Assembly: GCF_024362525.1 (NCBI RefSeq)
Contig: NZ_CP101458.1
Coordinates: 992,001 to 1,056,000 of the forward strand
Source of the DNA: Natrononativus amylolyticus
GTDB lineage: Archaea > Halobacteriota > Halobacteria > Halobacteriales > Natrialbaceae
Length of the DNA stretch: 64,000 bases
Reading direction: 5' to 3'
Under the pieces are notes generated by a model that was not told where the DNA came from, made no database searches, and saw only the letters and a list, made by a program, of their open reading frames with translations. Shown in pieces: positions 1 to 8,625 of this stretch (within the stretch, counting starts at the first letter, position 1; the number at the start of each line of letters is the position of its first letter). The translations under genes were made by a program, and so were the position numbers.

Positions 1-246
1 GACCTCGTCGGCGAGGCCGCCCTGGAGCGGCTGTTCGGGCGGGAGGCCGACCACATCGTCCGACGACGGGTTCCGTCGCTGTCCGTCGAGAGCCTCGGCG
101 AGCGGCCGGTCGAGTACAGCCTCGACGGCGAGATGCTCGAGGCGACGGCGCTCTCCCTCGAGACGGAGCCGAGCACACTGACGGTTATCGTCGGCAAGAG
201 CTACGAGCCGGACCCGGACGCCGCGAGCGACGCCGAACCCTGGTGA
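1..246 (+). CDS. C-terminal end of a probable diacylglycerol/lipid kinase family protein (5' truncated)
   Basis: An open frame runs from base 1 to a TGA at 244-246, giving 81 residues of a C-terminus; the start lies outside the window. The segment ending in VEYSLDGE, then hydrophobic strands (TLTVIVG), resembles the C-terminal beta-sandwich of DAGK/YegS-type lipid kinases, which usually carry a late 'xxxDGE' motif. No catalytic motif is left to see, so the family call is tentative. It ends about 48 bases before the next gene on the same strand. Confidence 0.4.
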   Translation, partial: DLVGEAALERLFGREADHIVRRRVPSLSVESLGERPVEYSLDGEMLEATALSLETEPSTLTVIVGKSYEPDPDAASDAEPW

Positions 247-294
247 ACGCGCGGAGTCGACACTGGTTTGAACGTCCTGACCGACTGTGTGCGT

Positions 295-858
295 ATGAGC
301 ACGCCACAGGACGAGGACCTGCCCCACGAGAACGCCCGGCAGGACGTCGTCGCCGTCGACGAGTCCGACGCCGAACTCGACGTCGTCAACCGCCTCGAGG
401 CCCACACGGGCGAGGGAATCCGCCACCGCGCGTTCACCTCGCTGGTCTTCGACCGCGACGACAACCTCCTGCTGGCTCAGCGGGCGCCCGAGAAGCGCCT
501 CTGGGGCTCCTACTGGGACGGCACCGTCGCCTCCCACCCGGTCCAGGGCCAGAGCCAGGAGGAGGCCACTCGCGAGCGACTCGAGGAGGAACTCGGTGTC
601 ACCCCAGAGCAGTACGACGACCTGCGGGTGACCGACCGCTTCGAGTACAAGCGCTACTTCGAGAACGCGGGCGTCGAACACGAGGTCTGTGCCGTCCTCA
701 AACTCACCCTCGAGGACCGGAGCCTCGAGCCGAACGAGGAGGAGGTCGCCGGCCTGCTGTGGGTTCCCTACGAACGGCTCCACACCCACCCCGAGTGGTA
801 CCGCCAGCTTCGGCTCTGCCCGTGGTTCGAGATCGCGATGCGCCGGGACGTCCGGTAG
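295..858 (+). CDS. idi: Isopentenyl-diphosphate delta-isomerase, type I (Nudix fold), lacking the canonical active-site Cys
   Basis: A 187-residue Nudix-fold protein of the usual length for haloarchaeal type I IDI. It interconverts IPP and DMAPP in the cytoplasm for archaeal isoprenoid lipids and pairs functionally with the HMG-CoA reductase at 49.5-50.8 kb. Seen: HRAFTSLVF (44-52), LLLAQRAPEK (58-67), SHP (80-82), a Nudix-like helix RERLEEELG (93-101) and EHEVCAV (128-134), whose two Glu match the metal/acid pair of E. coli IDI. The Cys of the E. coli VCGHP motif is Ala79 here. The ATG at 295 is preferred over 268 because the protein then begins MSTPQDED and the upstream codons look non-homologous. 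Confidence 0.88.
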   Translation: MSTPQDEDLPHENARQDVVAVDESDAELDVVNRLEAHTGEGIRHRAFTSLVFDRDDNLLLAQRAPEKRLWGSYWDGTVASHPVQGQSQEEATRERLEEELGVTPEQYDDLRVTDRFEYKRYFENAGVEHEVCAVLKLTLEDRSLEPNEEEVAGLLWVPYERLHTHPEWYRQLRLCPWFEIAMRRDVR

Positions 859-981
859 GCCGCCGACCGCCCGCCCTCCGATTTACCTCGCGTTAGGCCC
901 CGTGCTAACACGGGACAAGAGTTATTACTGACAGCTGCCTATCGTCGCTCGAGGGCCGACAGAATCCGGCCCGTGCCCGAA

Positions 982-1290
982 ATGAGTATCCCACCACAGG
1001 AGACGCGAACCCTCGAGATCGACCTCTCGAGAGAGCAGCGGTGGCTCGTCCACTACGTGCTCACTGCACGCGCCGACGACGCGATAGACGACCGATCGGA
1101 GCCGCCGACCTGGCTGCTCGAGGCGTTCGAAACGATCGAGGCGGGCGAGCGAACGCTCACCGTCAGGCAGGCTCGACAGTTACTCGACGCGGTAACGGCG
1201 TACGGACGGAACCCGGAGGCGCCCGCGGACGACGTCGAGTGCGCCTCGGCCGTCGTCGATCGACTCGAGGCCGCACTCGACTCCCTCTAG
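982..1290 (+). CDS. Conserved haloarchaeal small hypothetical protein
   Basis: A 102-residue acidic protein with no membrane segment and no motif I recognise. It looks all-helical, with a central SREQRWLVHYVL helix and a C-terminal segment rich in Asp, Glu and Ala, like the many DUF-type small haloarchaeal proteins. The ATG at 982 (MSIPPQET) is chosen; a GTG at 973 in the same frame would add three residues. Its stop overlaps the convergent membrane-protein gene by four bases. No function can be inferred. Confidence 0.65.
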   Translation: MSIPPQETRTLEIDLSREQRWLVHYVLTARADDAIDDRSEPPTWLLEAFETIEAGERTLTVRQARQLLDAVTAYGRNPEAPADDVECASAVVDRLEAALDSL

Positions 1291-1583
1291 GGGCGCGTCG
1301 TCGCCCAGACGGCCGTCAGCGCCAGGATGACGGCCGGAAACAGCGGCAGAATCAACAGCGCGAACCAGTAGTTGAGGCTGGGCGGCCACAGCAAGATGCC
1401 CAGCGGCGCGACGACGAACGCGAGCACGATCGCCCCGACGAGCACCCAGCCGCGCCAGCCGAACTCGCGGTCGACCGCCTCCGGGTGAACAGGCTCGCGG
1501 AGCCACTCGTCGTCGGACGTCTCGCCGTCCCCGTCGAACGCCGCGGGATCGTGAACGTAGCCGTCGTCGCTCGAGGTCACGCT
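1287..1583 (-). CDS. Small two-helix membrane protein, hypothetical
   Basis: About 98 residues: an acidic cytoplasmic N-terminus (DDGYVHDPAAFDGD), a FGWRGW junction, then two hydrophobic segments (VLVGAIVLAFVVAPLGILLW and WFALLILPLFPAVILALTAVW) ending ATTRP. The start is uncertain: a GTG at 1583 gives VTSSDDGYV, which resembles how such haloarchaeal proteins usually begin, while an ATG at 1616 adds eleven less convincing residues. Convergent with the preceding gene. No function known. Confidence 0.6.
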   Translation of the reverse strand, partial: SVTSSDDGYVHDPAAFDGDGETSDDEWLREPVHPEAVDREFGWRGWVLVGAIVLAFVVAPLGILLWPPSLNYWFALLILPLFPAVILALTAVWATTRP

Positions 1584-1706
1584 CGAGGGTTTCGACCGGG
1601 AGGGCAAAGCCCTCACGGTTCGGTTCGCCGTCTCGGGTGGGAGTGACTCGAGTCCGTGATTTACAACGTATACGTGCTTAGTGAACGTTCATTCATCCTG
1701 GAGCAT

Positions 1707-1830
1707 ACGCCGAGCGAAGCGAGGCGTTTCCCCGCCGAAGCGGACGAAGTCCGCGACGGCGGCTTTTTGGCATCAACGGGTTTTGCCGGGGGCGTCGGCT
1801 GGCGTCTCCGACGCCAGCCTCAACCCCCGG
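1707..1830. repeat. Intergenic block of three consecutive hairpins
   Basis: The roughly 320-base gap between the membrane-protein gene and the dehydrogenase holds no convincing gene but three hairpins in a row. The first (1707-1727) has an ACGCC/GGCGT stem, a tandem GA/GA mismatch, a GC/GC pair and a GAA loop. The second (1732-1762) has CCGCCG/CGGCGG outside and GCGGAC/GTCCGC inside around a GAA loop. The third (1786-1830) has CCGGGGG/CCCCCGG outside and a perfect 10-bp stem inside (1797-1806 with 1810-1819). It could be a decayed mobile-element end, an RNA or a regulatory block. Confidence 0.6.
1732..1768 (+). terminator. Hairpin followed by T5, intrinsic-terminator-like
   Basis: A GC-rich stem (GCGGAC at 1740-1745 with GTCCGC at 1749-1754, flanked by CCGCCG/CGGCGG) is followed after one base by TTTTT at 1764-1768. 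This matches the shape of an intrinsic terminator on the plus strand, although archaeal termination usually needs only the T tract. The only plus-strand gene upstream is the small protein ending at 1290. Confidence 0.3.
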
Positions 1831-1901
1831 TAAAAGAGGTTGCTACACTGAGCGTGTGTTTCACAGCCGTTCCAGTTTGAAAAAAACGTCGCTGATGACT
1901 T

Positions 1902-2945
1902 TCACTCGAGCTCGCTATCGGGCCGCACGACGACCTTACCGAAGCCCTGGCGCTCTTCGAGCATCTCGTGGGCGCGAGCGGACTCGCTCATCGGGAGCAC
2001 GTCCCGGATCGCGGGCTCGAACGTGCCGTCCCAGACGAGTTCCATCACGTCGTCGACCTGGCCGGGCGTCGCCATCGTCGAACCGACGATCGAGAGCTGG
2101 TTCCAGAAGATCCGCGGGATGTCCGTCTCGGGGTTCGGCCCCGCGGTGCCGCCGCAGGTGACCAGTCGGCCGCCCTTCGCGAGGCTCTTGATCGAATCGC
2201 GCCAGGTGCCGGCGCCGATGTAGTCGACGACGACGTCGACGCCGCGCTTGCCGGTCTCCGCGCGGACCCAGTCGGCGAAGTCCTCCTCCTCGTAGTTGAC
2301 GACGTGGTCGGCGCCGTGGTCCTCGGCGTAGGCGAGTTTCTCCTCGCTACTGCCGGTGGCGTACACCTCCGCGCCCGCGTAGTCGGCGATCTGGAGCGCC
2401 GCGTGGCCGACGCCGCCGCTCGCGCCCAGGACGAGGACTTTTTCGCCGGCGGTGAGGTCGGCCCGGTCGATCAGCATCCGCCAGGCGGTCTGGAAGACGA
2501 GGGTGGCGGAGCCGGCGGTCACCCAGTCGACCCCGTCGGGGACGGGGATCAGGTTGTCCTCCGGAACGGCGGCGTACTCGGCGTGAACCCCCGGAACGTG
2601 CTCGCCGATGACGTGGTAGTTGACACAGAGCGGCGCCTGGCCGTCGCGACAGAACTCACACTCCCCGCAGTGGACCCCCGCCGAGAGGGCGACCCGGTCG
2701 CCGACGTCGAAGCGGGTGACGCCCTCGCCGACCTCGGTCACGACGCCCGCGCCGTCGCTCCCGGGGACGTGGGGCATCTCGAGGTCGAGTGTCGGCAGTC
2801 CCCGACGCACCCAGACGTCGAGGTGGTTGAGCGCGCCGGCTTTCACGTCGACCAGCACCTCGCCGGTGCCGACCTCGGGGTCGGGGTACTCGCCGTACTC
2901 GAGGACTGACGGGTCGCCGTGCTCGGTGACTGTGACTGCCTGCAT
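1902..2945 (-). CDS. Zinc-containing MDR-family alcohol dehydrogenase/quinone reductase-like protein
   Basis: 347 residues, the normal size of the medium-chain dehydrogenase family. The N-terminal GroES-like half carries the structural-zinc cluster C93-x2-C96-x2-C99-x7-C107 (CGECEFC...C), and the Rossmann half has the nucleotide loop LGASGGVGHAALQIA near residues 168-182. It probably oxidises or reduces an alcohol, aldehyde or enone with NAD(P)H in the cytoplasm; the substrate cannot be told. Start at 2945 (MQAVTVTEHG), where homology-like sequence begins; an upstream in-frame Met at 3008 only adds a spurious hydrophobic stretch. Confidence 0.85.
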   Translation of the reverse strand: MQAVTVTEHGDPSVLEYGEYPDPEVGTGEVLVDVKAGALNHLDVWVRRGLPTLDLEMPHVPGSDGAGVVTEVGEGVTRFDVGDRVALSAGVHCGECEFCRDGQAPLCVNYHVIGEHVPGVHAEYAAVPEDNLIPVPDGVDWVTAGSATLVFQTAWRMLIDRADLTAGEKVLVLGASGGVGHAALQIADYAGAEVYATGSSEEKLAYAEDHGADHVVNYEEEDFADWVRAETGKRGVDVVVDYIGAGTWRDSIKSLAKGGRLVTCGGTAGPNPETDIPRIFWNQLSIVGSTMATPGQVDDVMELVWDGTFEPAIRDVLPMSESARAHEMLEERQGFGKVVVRPDSELE

Positions 2946-3052
2946 ACGCGGGCCAACGGCGAGACACACCAAAACGATGGTGATACGGACGAAGACGCGA
3001 GCGGGCAACTGACGGGTGAGCGTTTTACCGTCCGCGAGGCGAAACGCCGGTC

Positions 3053-3586
3053 ATGGTCGACGCGACGGACGAAGACGAAACCGAAACTGCGGACCGATCG
3101 GTGCCGGTCGCGGTCGTCCGGATCGGATCGGAGGGGCCGCTCGAGGACGACGAGGTCGCCCAGGCGATCATCTCGTCGCTCGAGGCGGGCGGCCACGAGA
3201 TCGCGCTGCGCGAGCTGATCGCCGGCAACTACGACAACGTCCAGGGGAAGGTCTCCCGGCTCGTCGACCGGGACGACGTCGGCCTCGTGGTGACGGCGGG
3301 CGGCACCGGCGTCACGCCCGACGACGCGGCCCTCGAGGCCGTCGAACCGCTCCTCGACAAGGAGCTGCCGGCGTTTCTCGACCTCTTTCACTCGCTTTCC
3401 TACGAGGAACTCGGGGTCCGCGTCGTGAGCAGCCGGGCGCTGGCGGGTGTCACGGACGGCGTACCGATATTCTGTCTCCCGGACGATACGAACGCGACGA
3501 TCATCGCCGTCGAGGAGATCATCTCCCCGGAGGCCGGTCGGCTCACGACGCTCGCCAGCGGCTCCAGTGACGGGCCAGTGCCGTGA
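3053..3586 (+). CDS. moaB: Molybdenum cofactor biosynthesis protein MoaB/Mog family
   Basis: 177 residues with the MoaB/MogA fold. The signature TAGGTGVTPDD (residues 81-91) is the molybdopterin-binding loop, and VRVVSSRALAGV corresponds to the usual SRxxAGV loop. Family members adenylylate molybdopterin before molybdenum insertion. The first ~15 residues (DEDETETAD) are an acidic haloarchaeal extension. It diverges from the dehydrogenase gene, and the 3052/2945 gap is the shared promoter region. Enzymatic assignment as MoaB rather than MogA is by usual archaeal annotation. Confidence 0.88.
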   Translation: MVDATDEDETETADRSVPVAVVRIGSEGPLEDDEVAQAIISSLEAGGHEIALRELIAGNYDNVQGKVSRLVDRDDVGLVVTAGGTGVTPDDAALEAVEPLLDKELPAFLDLFHSLSYEELGVRVVSSRALAGVTDGVPIFCLPDDTNATIIAVEEIISPEAGRLTTLASGSSDGPVP

Positions 3587-3638
3587 CGATTCGCCCTTAC
3601 GATCGGCGGAGACGGCTCTCGAGTCGGGCCCGCCCCCC

Positions 3639-3812
3639 TCAGACCGCTTGCGAAACGCTGAACGCCAGCCAGGAGATACTCACCGCCATGACGGCGCCGC
3701 CGGCGATGGCGGTCGCGGTCAGTCCCCCCTGGAAGATCCCGACGACGAGAATCACCATGCCAACGGCGAGGCCGGCCAGCGGTGCGCCGAATCCGATCAC
3801 CTCGCGATCCAT
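3639..3812 (-). CDS. Small two-helix membrane protein
   Basis: 57 residues starting MDREVIGFGAPLAG, with two hydrophobic segments (LAVGMVILVVGIF and the ATAIAGGAVMAVSISWLAF stretch) and a short cytoplasmic start. An in-frame ATG at 3899 would add 29 unlikely residues with Cys and His; the Met at 3812 is taken because such haloarchaeal miniproteins begin close to the first helix. Function unknown. Confidence 0.6.
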   Translation of the reverse strand: MDREVIGFGAPLAGLAVGMVILVVGIFQGGLTATAIAGGAVMAVSISWLAFSVSQAV

Positions 3813-3930
3813 AGCCGACTCTCCCCCTCGTGTTCGCATAAGTATGACACGTGTACAGTGACAGCCGGCCGTACTGTCATCGAAATCACACCTGGACACC
3901 CCTTATTGCCGTCGGAGGACTGTGAGACGT

Positions 3931-4431
3931 ATGACCGTTCCACCGGGCGATCACCACGGCACTCGGGATCGACCACGAACCGACTCGCGGTACGGTATTC
4001 CCAGCGACCGCGAGGGGCTGCTCCCCTGGTCGACGGTGGCCGACCGAATGCGCACGGAGCGGACCGTCTGGGTAACGACAACCCGGCCGGACGGACGGCC
4101 CCACGCTCGTCCCGTCTGGGGCGTCTGGCTCGAGAACACGTTTCACTGCGGCGGCGGCGACCGGACGCGCTGGGTTCGCAACCTCGCGTCGAACCCCGCG
4201 ATCACCGTCCACACCGAGGACGGCGAGTCGGTGGTGATCATCGAGGGCGTCGCCGAGAAACTCACAGATGAGACGGCCGACGAGGCGCGCCTCGAGCGGA
4301 TCGACGACCGCTACGAGGAGACGTACGGCGTTCGACACGGGACTCCGGTGTTCGCCGCTCGGCCGACCACCGTTCTCGCCTGGACCGACTACCCGACCGA
4401 CGCAACGCGCTGGCGCTTCGACGCGAGGTAA
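3931..4431 (+). CDS. Pyridoxamine 5'-phosphate oxidase-like FMN/F420-binding protein
   Basis: 166 residues with the split-barrel flavin-binding pattern: LLPWSTVADRMRTERTVWVTTTRPDGRPHARPVWGVWL, then HCGGGDRTRWVRNLASNPAITVHTEDG and VVIIEGVAEKL. Proteins of this family bind FMN, F420 or haem and reduce small organic substrates; the physiological role here is unknown. The ATG at 3931 is used, with a GTG nine bases upstream as the alternative. The first ~35 residues are a charged extension ahead of the barrel. Confidence 0.8.
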   Translation: MTVPPGDHHGTRDRPRTDSRYGIPSDREGLLPWSTVADRMRTERTVWVTTTRPDGRPHARPVWGVWLENTFHCGGGDRTRWVRNLASNPAITVHTEDGESVVIIEGVAEKLTDETADEARLERIDDRYEETYGVRHGTPVFAARPTTVLAWTDYPTDATRWRFDAR

Positions 4432-4463
4432 ACCCTGAACTTCGCCCGGGTCGAAGCCGTCCC

Positions 4464-5162
4464 ATGGACAAACAGGACCTGCGCGAGCGCGTGTGGGACG
4501 ACCTCGAGGAGTCGGGCGTCGCCCGGTTTCCGTTTCCGCCCCACGGCCGCATCCCAAACTTCGCCGGCGCCAGCGAGGCCGCCGATCGGCTGGCCGACCA
4601 GCCCGAGTGGCGGGCCGCGGAGACGATCAAGGCGAACCCGGACGCCCCGCAGCTCCCCGTTCGGCGGCGAGCGATGCGCGAGGGGAAGACGGTGTACGTG
4701 GCGGTGCCCCGGCTCCGCGATCCGGAGTGTTTTCTCAGACTCGATCCCGACGACGTAGCGGACGTCGACGAGGCGACGACGGTGTCGGGCTCGTCGAAAC
4801 ACGGCGTTCAGGTCGGTCCCGACGCCGTCGAGGAGATCGACCTGATCGCCTCCGGCAGCGTCGCCGTCGGCGAGAACGGCGGTCGAATCGGAAAAGGGGA
4901 GGGGTACAGCGACCTCGAGTACGCGATCCTGCGGGACCTCGAACTGATCGACGAGGGGACACCCGTCGTCACGACGGTTCACGAGCGACAGGTCGTCGAC
5001 GCGGTCGAAACCGACGCCCACGACGTCCCGATGGACCTCGTGGTGACGCCGGAGCGCGTCGTTCGCCCCGAAGCGGGGACTCGACCGACCGGCCTGGACT
5101 GGTCGCTGCTCGAGGACGACCGTCTCGCGGAGATTCCGGTGTTAGAAACGCTGCGGCCGTGA
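4464..5162 (+). CDS. 5-formyltetrahydrofolate cyclo-ligase family protein
   Basis: 232 residues of the MTHFS family, which converts 5-formyl-THF to 5,10-methenyl-THF with ATP. Visible features are the N-terminal [26 protein letters not shown] region, a glycine-rich loop [17 protein letters not shown] that matches the family's phosphate-binding GxGxGYYDR-like motif, and the C-terminal [10 protein letters not shown]...[11 protein letters not shown] typical of archaeal members. Function rests on the family motif. It is the last gene before the structured RNA candidate. Confidence 0.85.
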   Translation: MDKQDLRERVWDDLEESGVARFPFPPHGRIPNFAGASEAADRLADQPEWRAAETIKANPDAPQLPVRRRAMREGKTVYVAVPRLRDPECFLRLDPDDVADVDEATTVSGSSKHGVQVGPDAVEEIDLIASGSVAVGENGGRIGKGEGYSDLEYAILRDLELIDEGTPVVTTVHERQVVDAVETDAHDVPMDLVVTPERVVRPEAGTRPTGLDWSLLEDDRLAEIPVLETLRP

Positions 5163-5232
5163 GAATCCGGCGCTCTCGAGAGCGGGTGCTTGGGGACGAG
5201 CATCGAAACCAAAACCGACCCAGGGAGGGTGA

Positions 5233-5415
5233 GGCCCCGGGTCGTATCGCGACGGTGGTGTGAGCCGGTGCAGTGGGCCCACATCACCTGGGTGCGCGAT
5301 GTGGCAATGGTGGGGGAAGGGTGCTGTGGTGGGGTTGCTGGAAGTCACGGGATCGACAAGGCGTGGGGTGCCTGACGGTGGTAAGCCCGTCGACCTCCAC
5401 CCATTGCTACCGGGG
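5233..5415 (+). ncRNA. Candidate structured non-coding RNA
   Basis: The ~400-base gap between the cyclo-ligase and the next gene has no plausible ORF but nested complementarity. CCCCGG (5235-5240) pairs with CCGGGG (5410-5415). 5254-5266 pairs with 5276-5288 over 13 positions with one G-U and one A-C mismatch. 5301-5310 pairs fully with 5401-5410 including one G-U. Inside that, GUGGGGU (5363-5369) pairs with ACC/CCAC (5393-5400) and GACGG (5374-5378) with CCGTC (5387-5391). The G-U pairs favour the plus strand. No RNase P or SRP signature is present. A TATA-like GGGTTAAAC on the minus strand at 5480-5489 leaves the strand open. Confidence 0.45.
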
Positions 5416-5567
5416 GGAACTACTTGAAGCGAGGCGACGCTACACTCTCTTATTCCGGATTCCGTTTCACTTTACTCCAGTTTAACCCGCCACAAAACCG
5501 GCGTAGAACGTTCATAGATGGATCTCACCGAGAAGTGGCGATAAACATAAAAGCGATCCGACACCGA

Positions 5568-5891
5568 TCAGCCGGTCAGCTCCTCGGCGACCACGCTCGC
5601 GTCGACCAGGCGCGGGTCGATCGCGAGGTCGAGCTGGCCGCGAACGAACTCGGGAACCGTGTCGCGTGCGTAGACGACGGTCCGGAGTTCGTCGGTGAGA
5701 TCGCGGGCGATCGGGATGGTCGTGGCCTCCGCGACGTCGGTGAGGACGTACAGGTCCGCCTCGAGGATTCCCGCCTCCTCGAGGGTGGGCCGCGAGAGAA
5801 CGCCCGTGAGCCGGGTGACGTCGACGCCTCGCTCCTCGAGCGCGTCGGCGATGCCGTCCTCGTCGGGGCCGGCGACGATCGCTCGAGTCAT
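5568..5891 (-). CDS. Small Rossmann-like protein in the pyrG-guaAb operon
   Basis: 107 residues with alternating strands and helices: [42 protein letters not shown] and [25 protein letters not shown]. It looks like a single TrkA-N/CheY-like Rossmann domain without a clear GxGxxG. Its ATG overlaps the guaAb stop as ATGA, so it is translated as the third gene of pyrG-guaAb and may be linked to nucleotide metabolism. This order is common in haloarchaea; the biochemical role is unknown. Confidence 0.75.
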   Translation of the reverse strand: MTRAIVAGPDEDGIADALEERGVDVTRLTGVLSRPTLEEAGILEADLYVLTDVAEATTIPIARDLTDELRTVVYARDTVPEFVRGQLDLAIDPRLVDASVVAEELTG

Positions 5892-6805
5892 TCGTACTCG
5901 ATCGTCGCGGGCGGTTTGTGGGTGACGTCGTAGACGACCCGCGCGACGGTGTCGTTCTGGCCCGTGATGCGCGACTGGATGCGCTGGAGGGTCTCCCAGT
6001 CGATCTCCTGGGCGCGGGCGGTCATTCCGTCCCGGGAGTCGACCGAGCGGACCGAGACGACCCAGCCGTGGACGCGGTTGTCGCCCTTCACGCCCGTTGC
6101 CTTGCCGATAACCGCGGCCAGCGCCTGCCAGGGGTCGTATTCCTCGAGTTCCTCCTCGACGACGTGGCAGGCCTCGCGGGCGACCTCGAGTTTCTCCTCG
6201 GTGACTTCGCCAATCACTCGAACCGCCAGACCGGGGCCGGGGAACGGCATTCGCTCGGCGACGAGTTCGTCGAGACCGAGGTGGCGCGCGACCTCCCGGA
6301 CTTCGTCTTTGTAGAGGTCGCGGACGGGTTCGACGATCCCCTCGAAGTCGACGACGTCCGGGAGACCGCCGACGTTGTGGTGGGACTTGATCCCGCCCTC
6401 GCTCTCGATTCGGTCGGGGTAAATCGTCCCTTGAACGAGGTAATCCGCTCCAGCGTCCGTGGCCTCGCGCTCGAACTCGCGGATGAACTGTTCGCCGATC
6501 ACCGCCCGCTTCTCCTCGGGGTCGGTGACGCCGGCGAGAGCCTCGAGAAAACGCTCTTTCGCGTCGATCACCCGCAGGGACTCCATGTAGTCGAACGTCT
6601 CGCGGATCTGGGCCGTCTCGCCCTTTCGCATCAGGCCGGTGTCGACGTAGACGGGCGTCAGGCGGTCGCCGATGGCCTCGTAGGCCAGCGCGGCGGCCAC
6701 CGAGGAGTCGACGCCCCCCGACAACGCGATGACGGCGTTGGCGTCGCCGATTTCGTCTTCGATCTCTTCGACTGCGTCCGGAACGAACGTGTTCGTCGTA
6801 ACCAT
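5888..6805 (-). CDS. guaAb: GMP synthase subunit B (ATP pyrophosphatase, glutamine-hydrolysing complex)
   Basis: 305 residues. GuaAb is the XMP-aminating half of the archaeal split GMP synthetase; its glutamine amidotransferase partner GuaAa is not encoded in this window. Seen: the N-type ATP-pyrophosphatase P-loop LSGGVDSS (residues 28-35), [22 protein letters not shown], and the C-terminal dimerisation region with [16 protein letters not shown] and [16 protein letters not shown]. Its ATG overlaps the pyrG stop (ATGA) and its stop overlaps the following ATG, so all three are translationally coupled. Confidence 0.95.
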   Translation of the reverse strand: MVTTNTFVPDAVEEIEDEIGDANAVIALSGGVDSSVAAALAYEAIGDRLTPVYVDTGLMRKGETAQIRETFDYMESLRVIDAKERFLEALAGVTDPEEKRAVIGEQFIREFEREATDAGADYLVQGTIYPDRIESEGGIKSHHNVGGLPDVVDFEGIVEPVRDLYKDEVREVARHLGLDELVAERMPFPGPGLAVRVIGEVTEEKLEVAREACHVVEEELEEYDPWQALAAVIGKATGVKGDNRVHGWVVSVRSVDSRDGMTARAQEIDWETLQRIQSRITGQNDTVARVVYDVTHKPPATIEYE

Positions 6806-8478
6806 CAGTAGGTAACCTCGGTTTCTTCGTGTTCTGCGTGGGGGTTCTGGGCCGCGTCGGTTCGATCGAGAACGGTCTCGAGCAGGCCCACGAACGGCGG
6901 ACTCGGCCGGCCGGGCCGGGAGCGGTACTCGGGGTGGAACTGCGTGCCGAAGAAGAACGGGTGATCCTCGAGTTCGAGGATCTCCATCCGGTTGCCGGCG
7001 GTGCCCGAGAACACCATCGACTCCTCGGCGAAGGCGTCGAAGTACTCGGGGTTGACCTCGTAGCGGTGGCGGTGGCGCTCCGTACACGACGTCGCGCCGT
7101 AGAGTTCGTGGGCGAGCGTTCCCGGCTCGATTTCCGTGTCGTGAGCGCCCAACCGCATCGTTCCGCCCATGTTCTCGACCTCGTACTGTTCGGGCAAAAT
7201 GTCGATCACCGGGTGCGGGGAGTCGGGTTCCATCTCCGCGGAGTGGGCGCCCTCGAGTCCCAGCACGTTTCGTGCATATTCGACGACCGCCATCTGGAAG
7301 CCCAGACACAGCCCCAGGAACGGAACGTCGTTCTCGCGGGCGTAGCGCACCGCGTCGATCTTCCCCTGGGTGCCCCGCATCCCGAACCCACCGGGGACGA
7401 TGATCCCGTCGGCGGCCTCGAGTCGCGCCTCGTGATCGGCGTTCATCTCGTCGGCGTCGACCCAGCGGACGTCGACGTCGACGCCGAGTTCGAAGCCGGC
7501 GTGTTTCAGCGACTCGTGGATCGACATGTAGGCGTCCTCTAAGTCGTACTTGCCGACGAGGGCGATATCGACGCACCCCTGCTTTTCGGAAGTGATGACC
7601 TCGCGCCACTCGTTGGCCCGCTCGCCGGCGGGCAGCGCCTCGTCTTCGAGGGCGAAGCGCTCGAGGACGTACTGGTCTAACCCCTCCTCCTCGACGACGA
7701 GCGGCACGTGGTAGACGTCCTCGACGTCGGGGTTCGAGAAGACGGCCTCGGTGGGGATGTCACAGAACAGCGCGATCTTTTCTTTGGTAGCGGGCTCGAG
7801 TTCGTCGTCACAGCGGCCGACGATCACGTCGGGCTGGAGGCCGATCGAACGGACCTCCTTGACGCTGTGCTGGGTCGGTTTCGTCTTCTGCTCGCCGTTT
7901 TTCGAGTACGGGACCAGCGTGACGTGGACGAACAGCACGTTCTCCTCGGGTTCCTCGTGGGCGAACTGGCGCAGCGCCTCGAGGTAGGGCATCCCCTCGA
8001 TGTCGCCCACCGTTCCGCCGACTTCGACGATGCAGACGTCGGTTCCCGCGGCGGCCTCCCGAATGCGCCGCTTGATATCGTCGGTGATGTGGGGGATGAT
8101 CTGGACGGTCTTGCCGAGATAGTCGCCCGCCCGCTCCTGTTCGATGACGTGCTGGTAGGTCTTCCCCGTGGTGACGTTGTGGTCCGAGGTCATGTCGATG
8201 TCGAGGAACCGCTCGTAGTTCCCCAGGTCGAGGTCGACCTCGCCGCCGTCTTTCAGCACGTACACCTCCCCGTGCTGGTAGGGGTTCATCGTCCCCGCGT
8301 CGACGTTGAGGTACGGGTCGATCTTCACCGCGGTCACGTCGAACCCGGCGTTCTTGAGGAGCCGGCCGGTGCTCGCGGCCGTGATCCCCTTGCCCAGGCC
8401 AGACATGACCCCGCCGGTGACGAAGATGAACTTGTTCCCCAGCGAGGGATCATAATGAGTGTCCGATTCCGTCGGCAT
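6805..8478 (-). CDS. pyrG: CTP synthase (glutamine-hydrolysing)
   Basis: 557 residues, full length. It converts UTP to CTP using ATP and glutamine. The N-terminal amidoligase domain shows [17 protein letters not shown] (P-loop) and [10 protein letters not shown]. The C-terminal class I glutaminase shows the nucleophile elbow [13 protein letters not shown] and the His-Glu pair in [10 protein letters not shown]. First gene of the pyrG-guaAb operon. The start at 8478 gives [17 protein letters not shown], and the 147-base space to the divergent gene at 8626 can hold both promoters. Confidence 0.97.
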   Translation of the reverse strand: MPTESDTHYDPSLGNKFIFVTGGVMSGLGKGITAASTGRLLKNAGFDVTAVKIDPYLNVDAGTMNPYQHGEVYVLKDGGEVDLDLGNYERFLDIDMTSDHNVTTGKTYQHVIEQERAGDYLGKTVQIIPHITDDIKRRIREAAAGTDVCIVEVGGTVGDIEGMPYLEALRQFAHEEPEENVLFVHVTLVPYSKNGEQKTKPTQHSVKEVRSIGLQPDVIVGRCDDELEPATKEKIALFCDIPTEAVFSNPDVEDVYHVPLVVEEEGLDQYVLERFALEDEALPAGERANEWREVITSEKQGCVDIALVGKYDLEDAYMSIHESLKHAGFELGVDVDVRWVDADEMNADHEARLEAADGIIVPGGFGMRGTQGKIDAVRYARENDVPFLGLCLGFQMAVVEYARNVLGLEGAHSAEMEPDSPHPVIDILPEQYEVENMGGTMRLGAHDTEIEPGTLAHELYGATSCTERHRHRYEVNPEYFDAFAEESMVFSGTAGNRMEILELEDHPFFFGTQFHPEYRSRPGRPSPPFVGLLETVLDRTDAAQNPHAEHEETEVTY

Positions 8479-8625
8479 ACCGACTGTCCGCGTGACCGGT
8501 TGAAAACCATTTCGGAGCGGTCGGCGTTCGACACGGGCTGTCAGTGTCGGCGGTTCGAGCCCGACCCGCGACCCGGCGGATACGTCACCCAGACAACTTT
8601 TACCCCGCGACGCGTACCGGCGCGT

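Noticed and set aside
1968-2909. Long plus-strand frame of 313 codons
   Set aside because: It is antisense to the dehydrogenase; high GC produces such shadow frames and the Val/Asp repeats are typical of complements.
5163-5567. RNase P RNA or SRP RNA in the structured gap
   Set aside because: Neither the RNase P word GAGGAAAGUC nor the ACAGAA partner, nor the SRP domain IV loops, is present on either strand, so only a generic ncRNA call is made.
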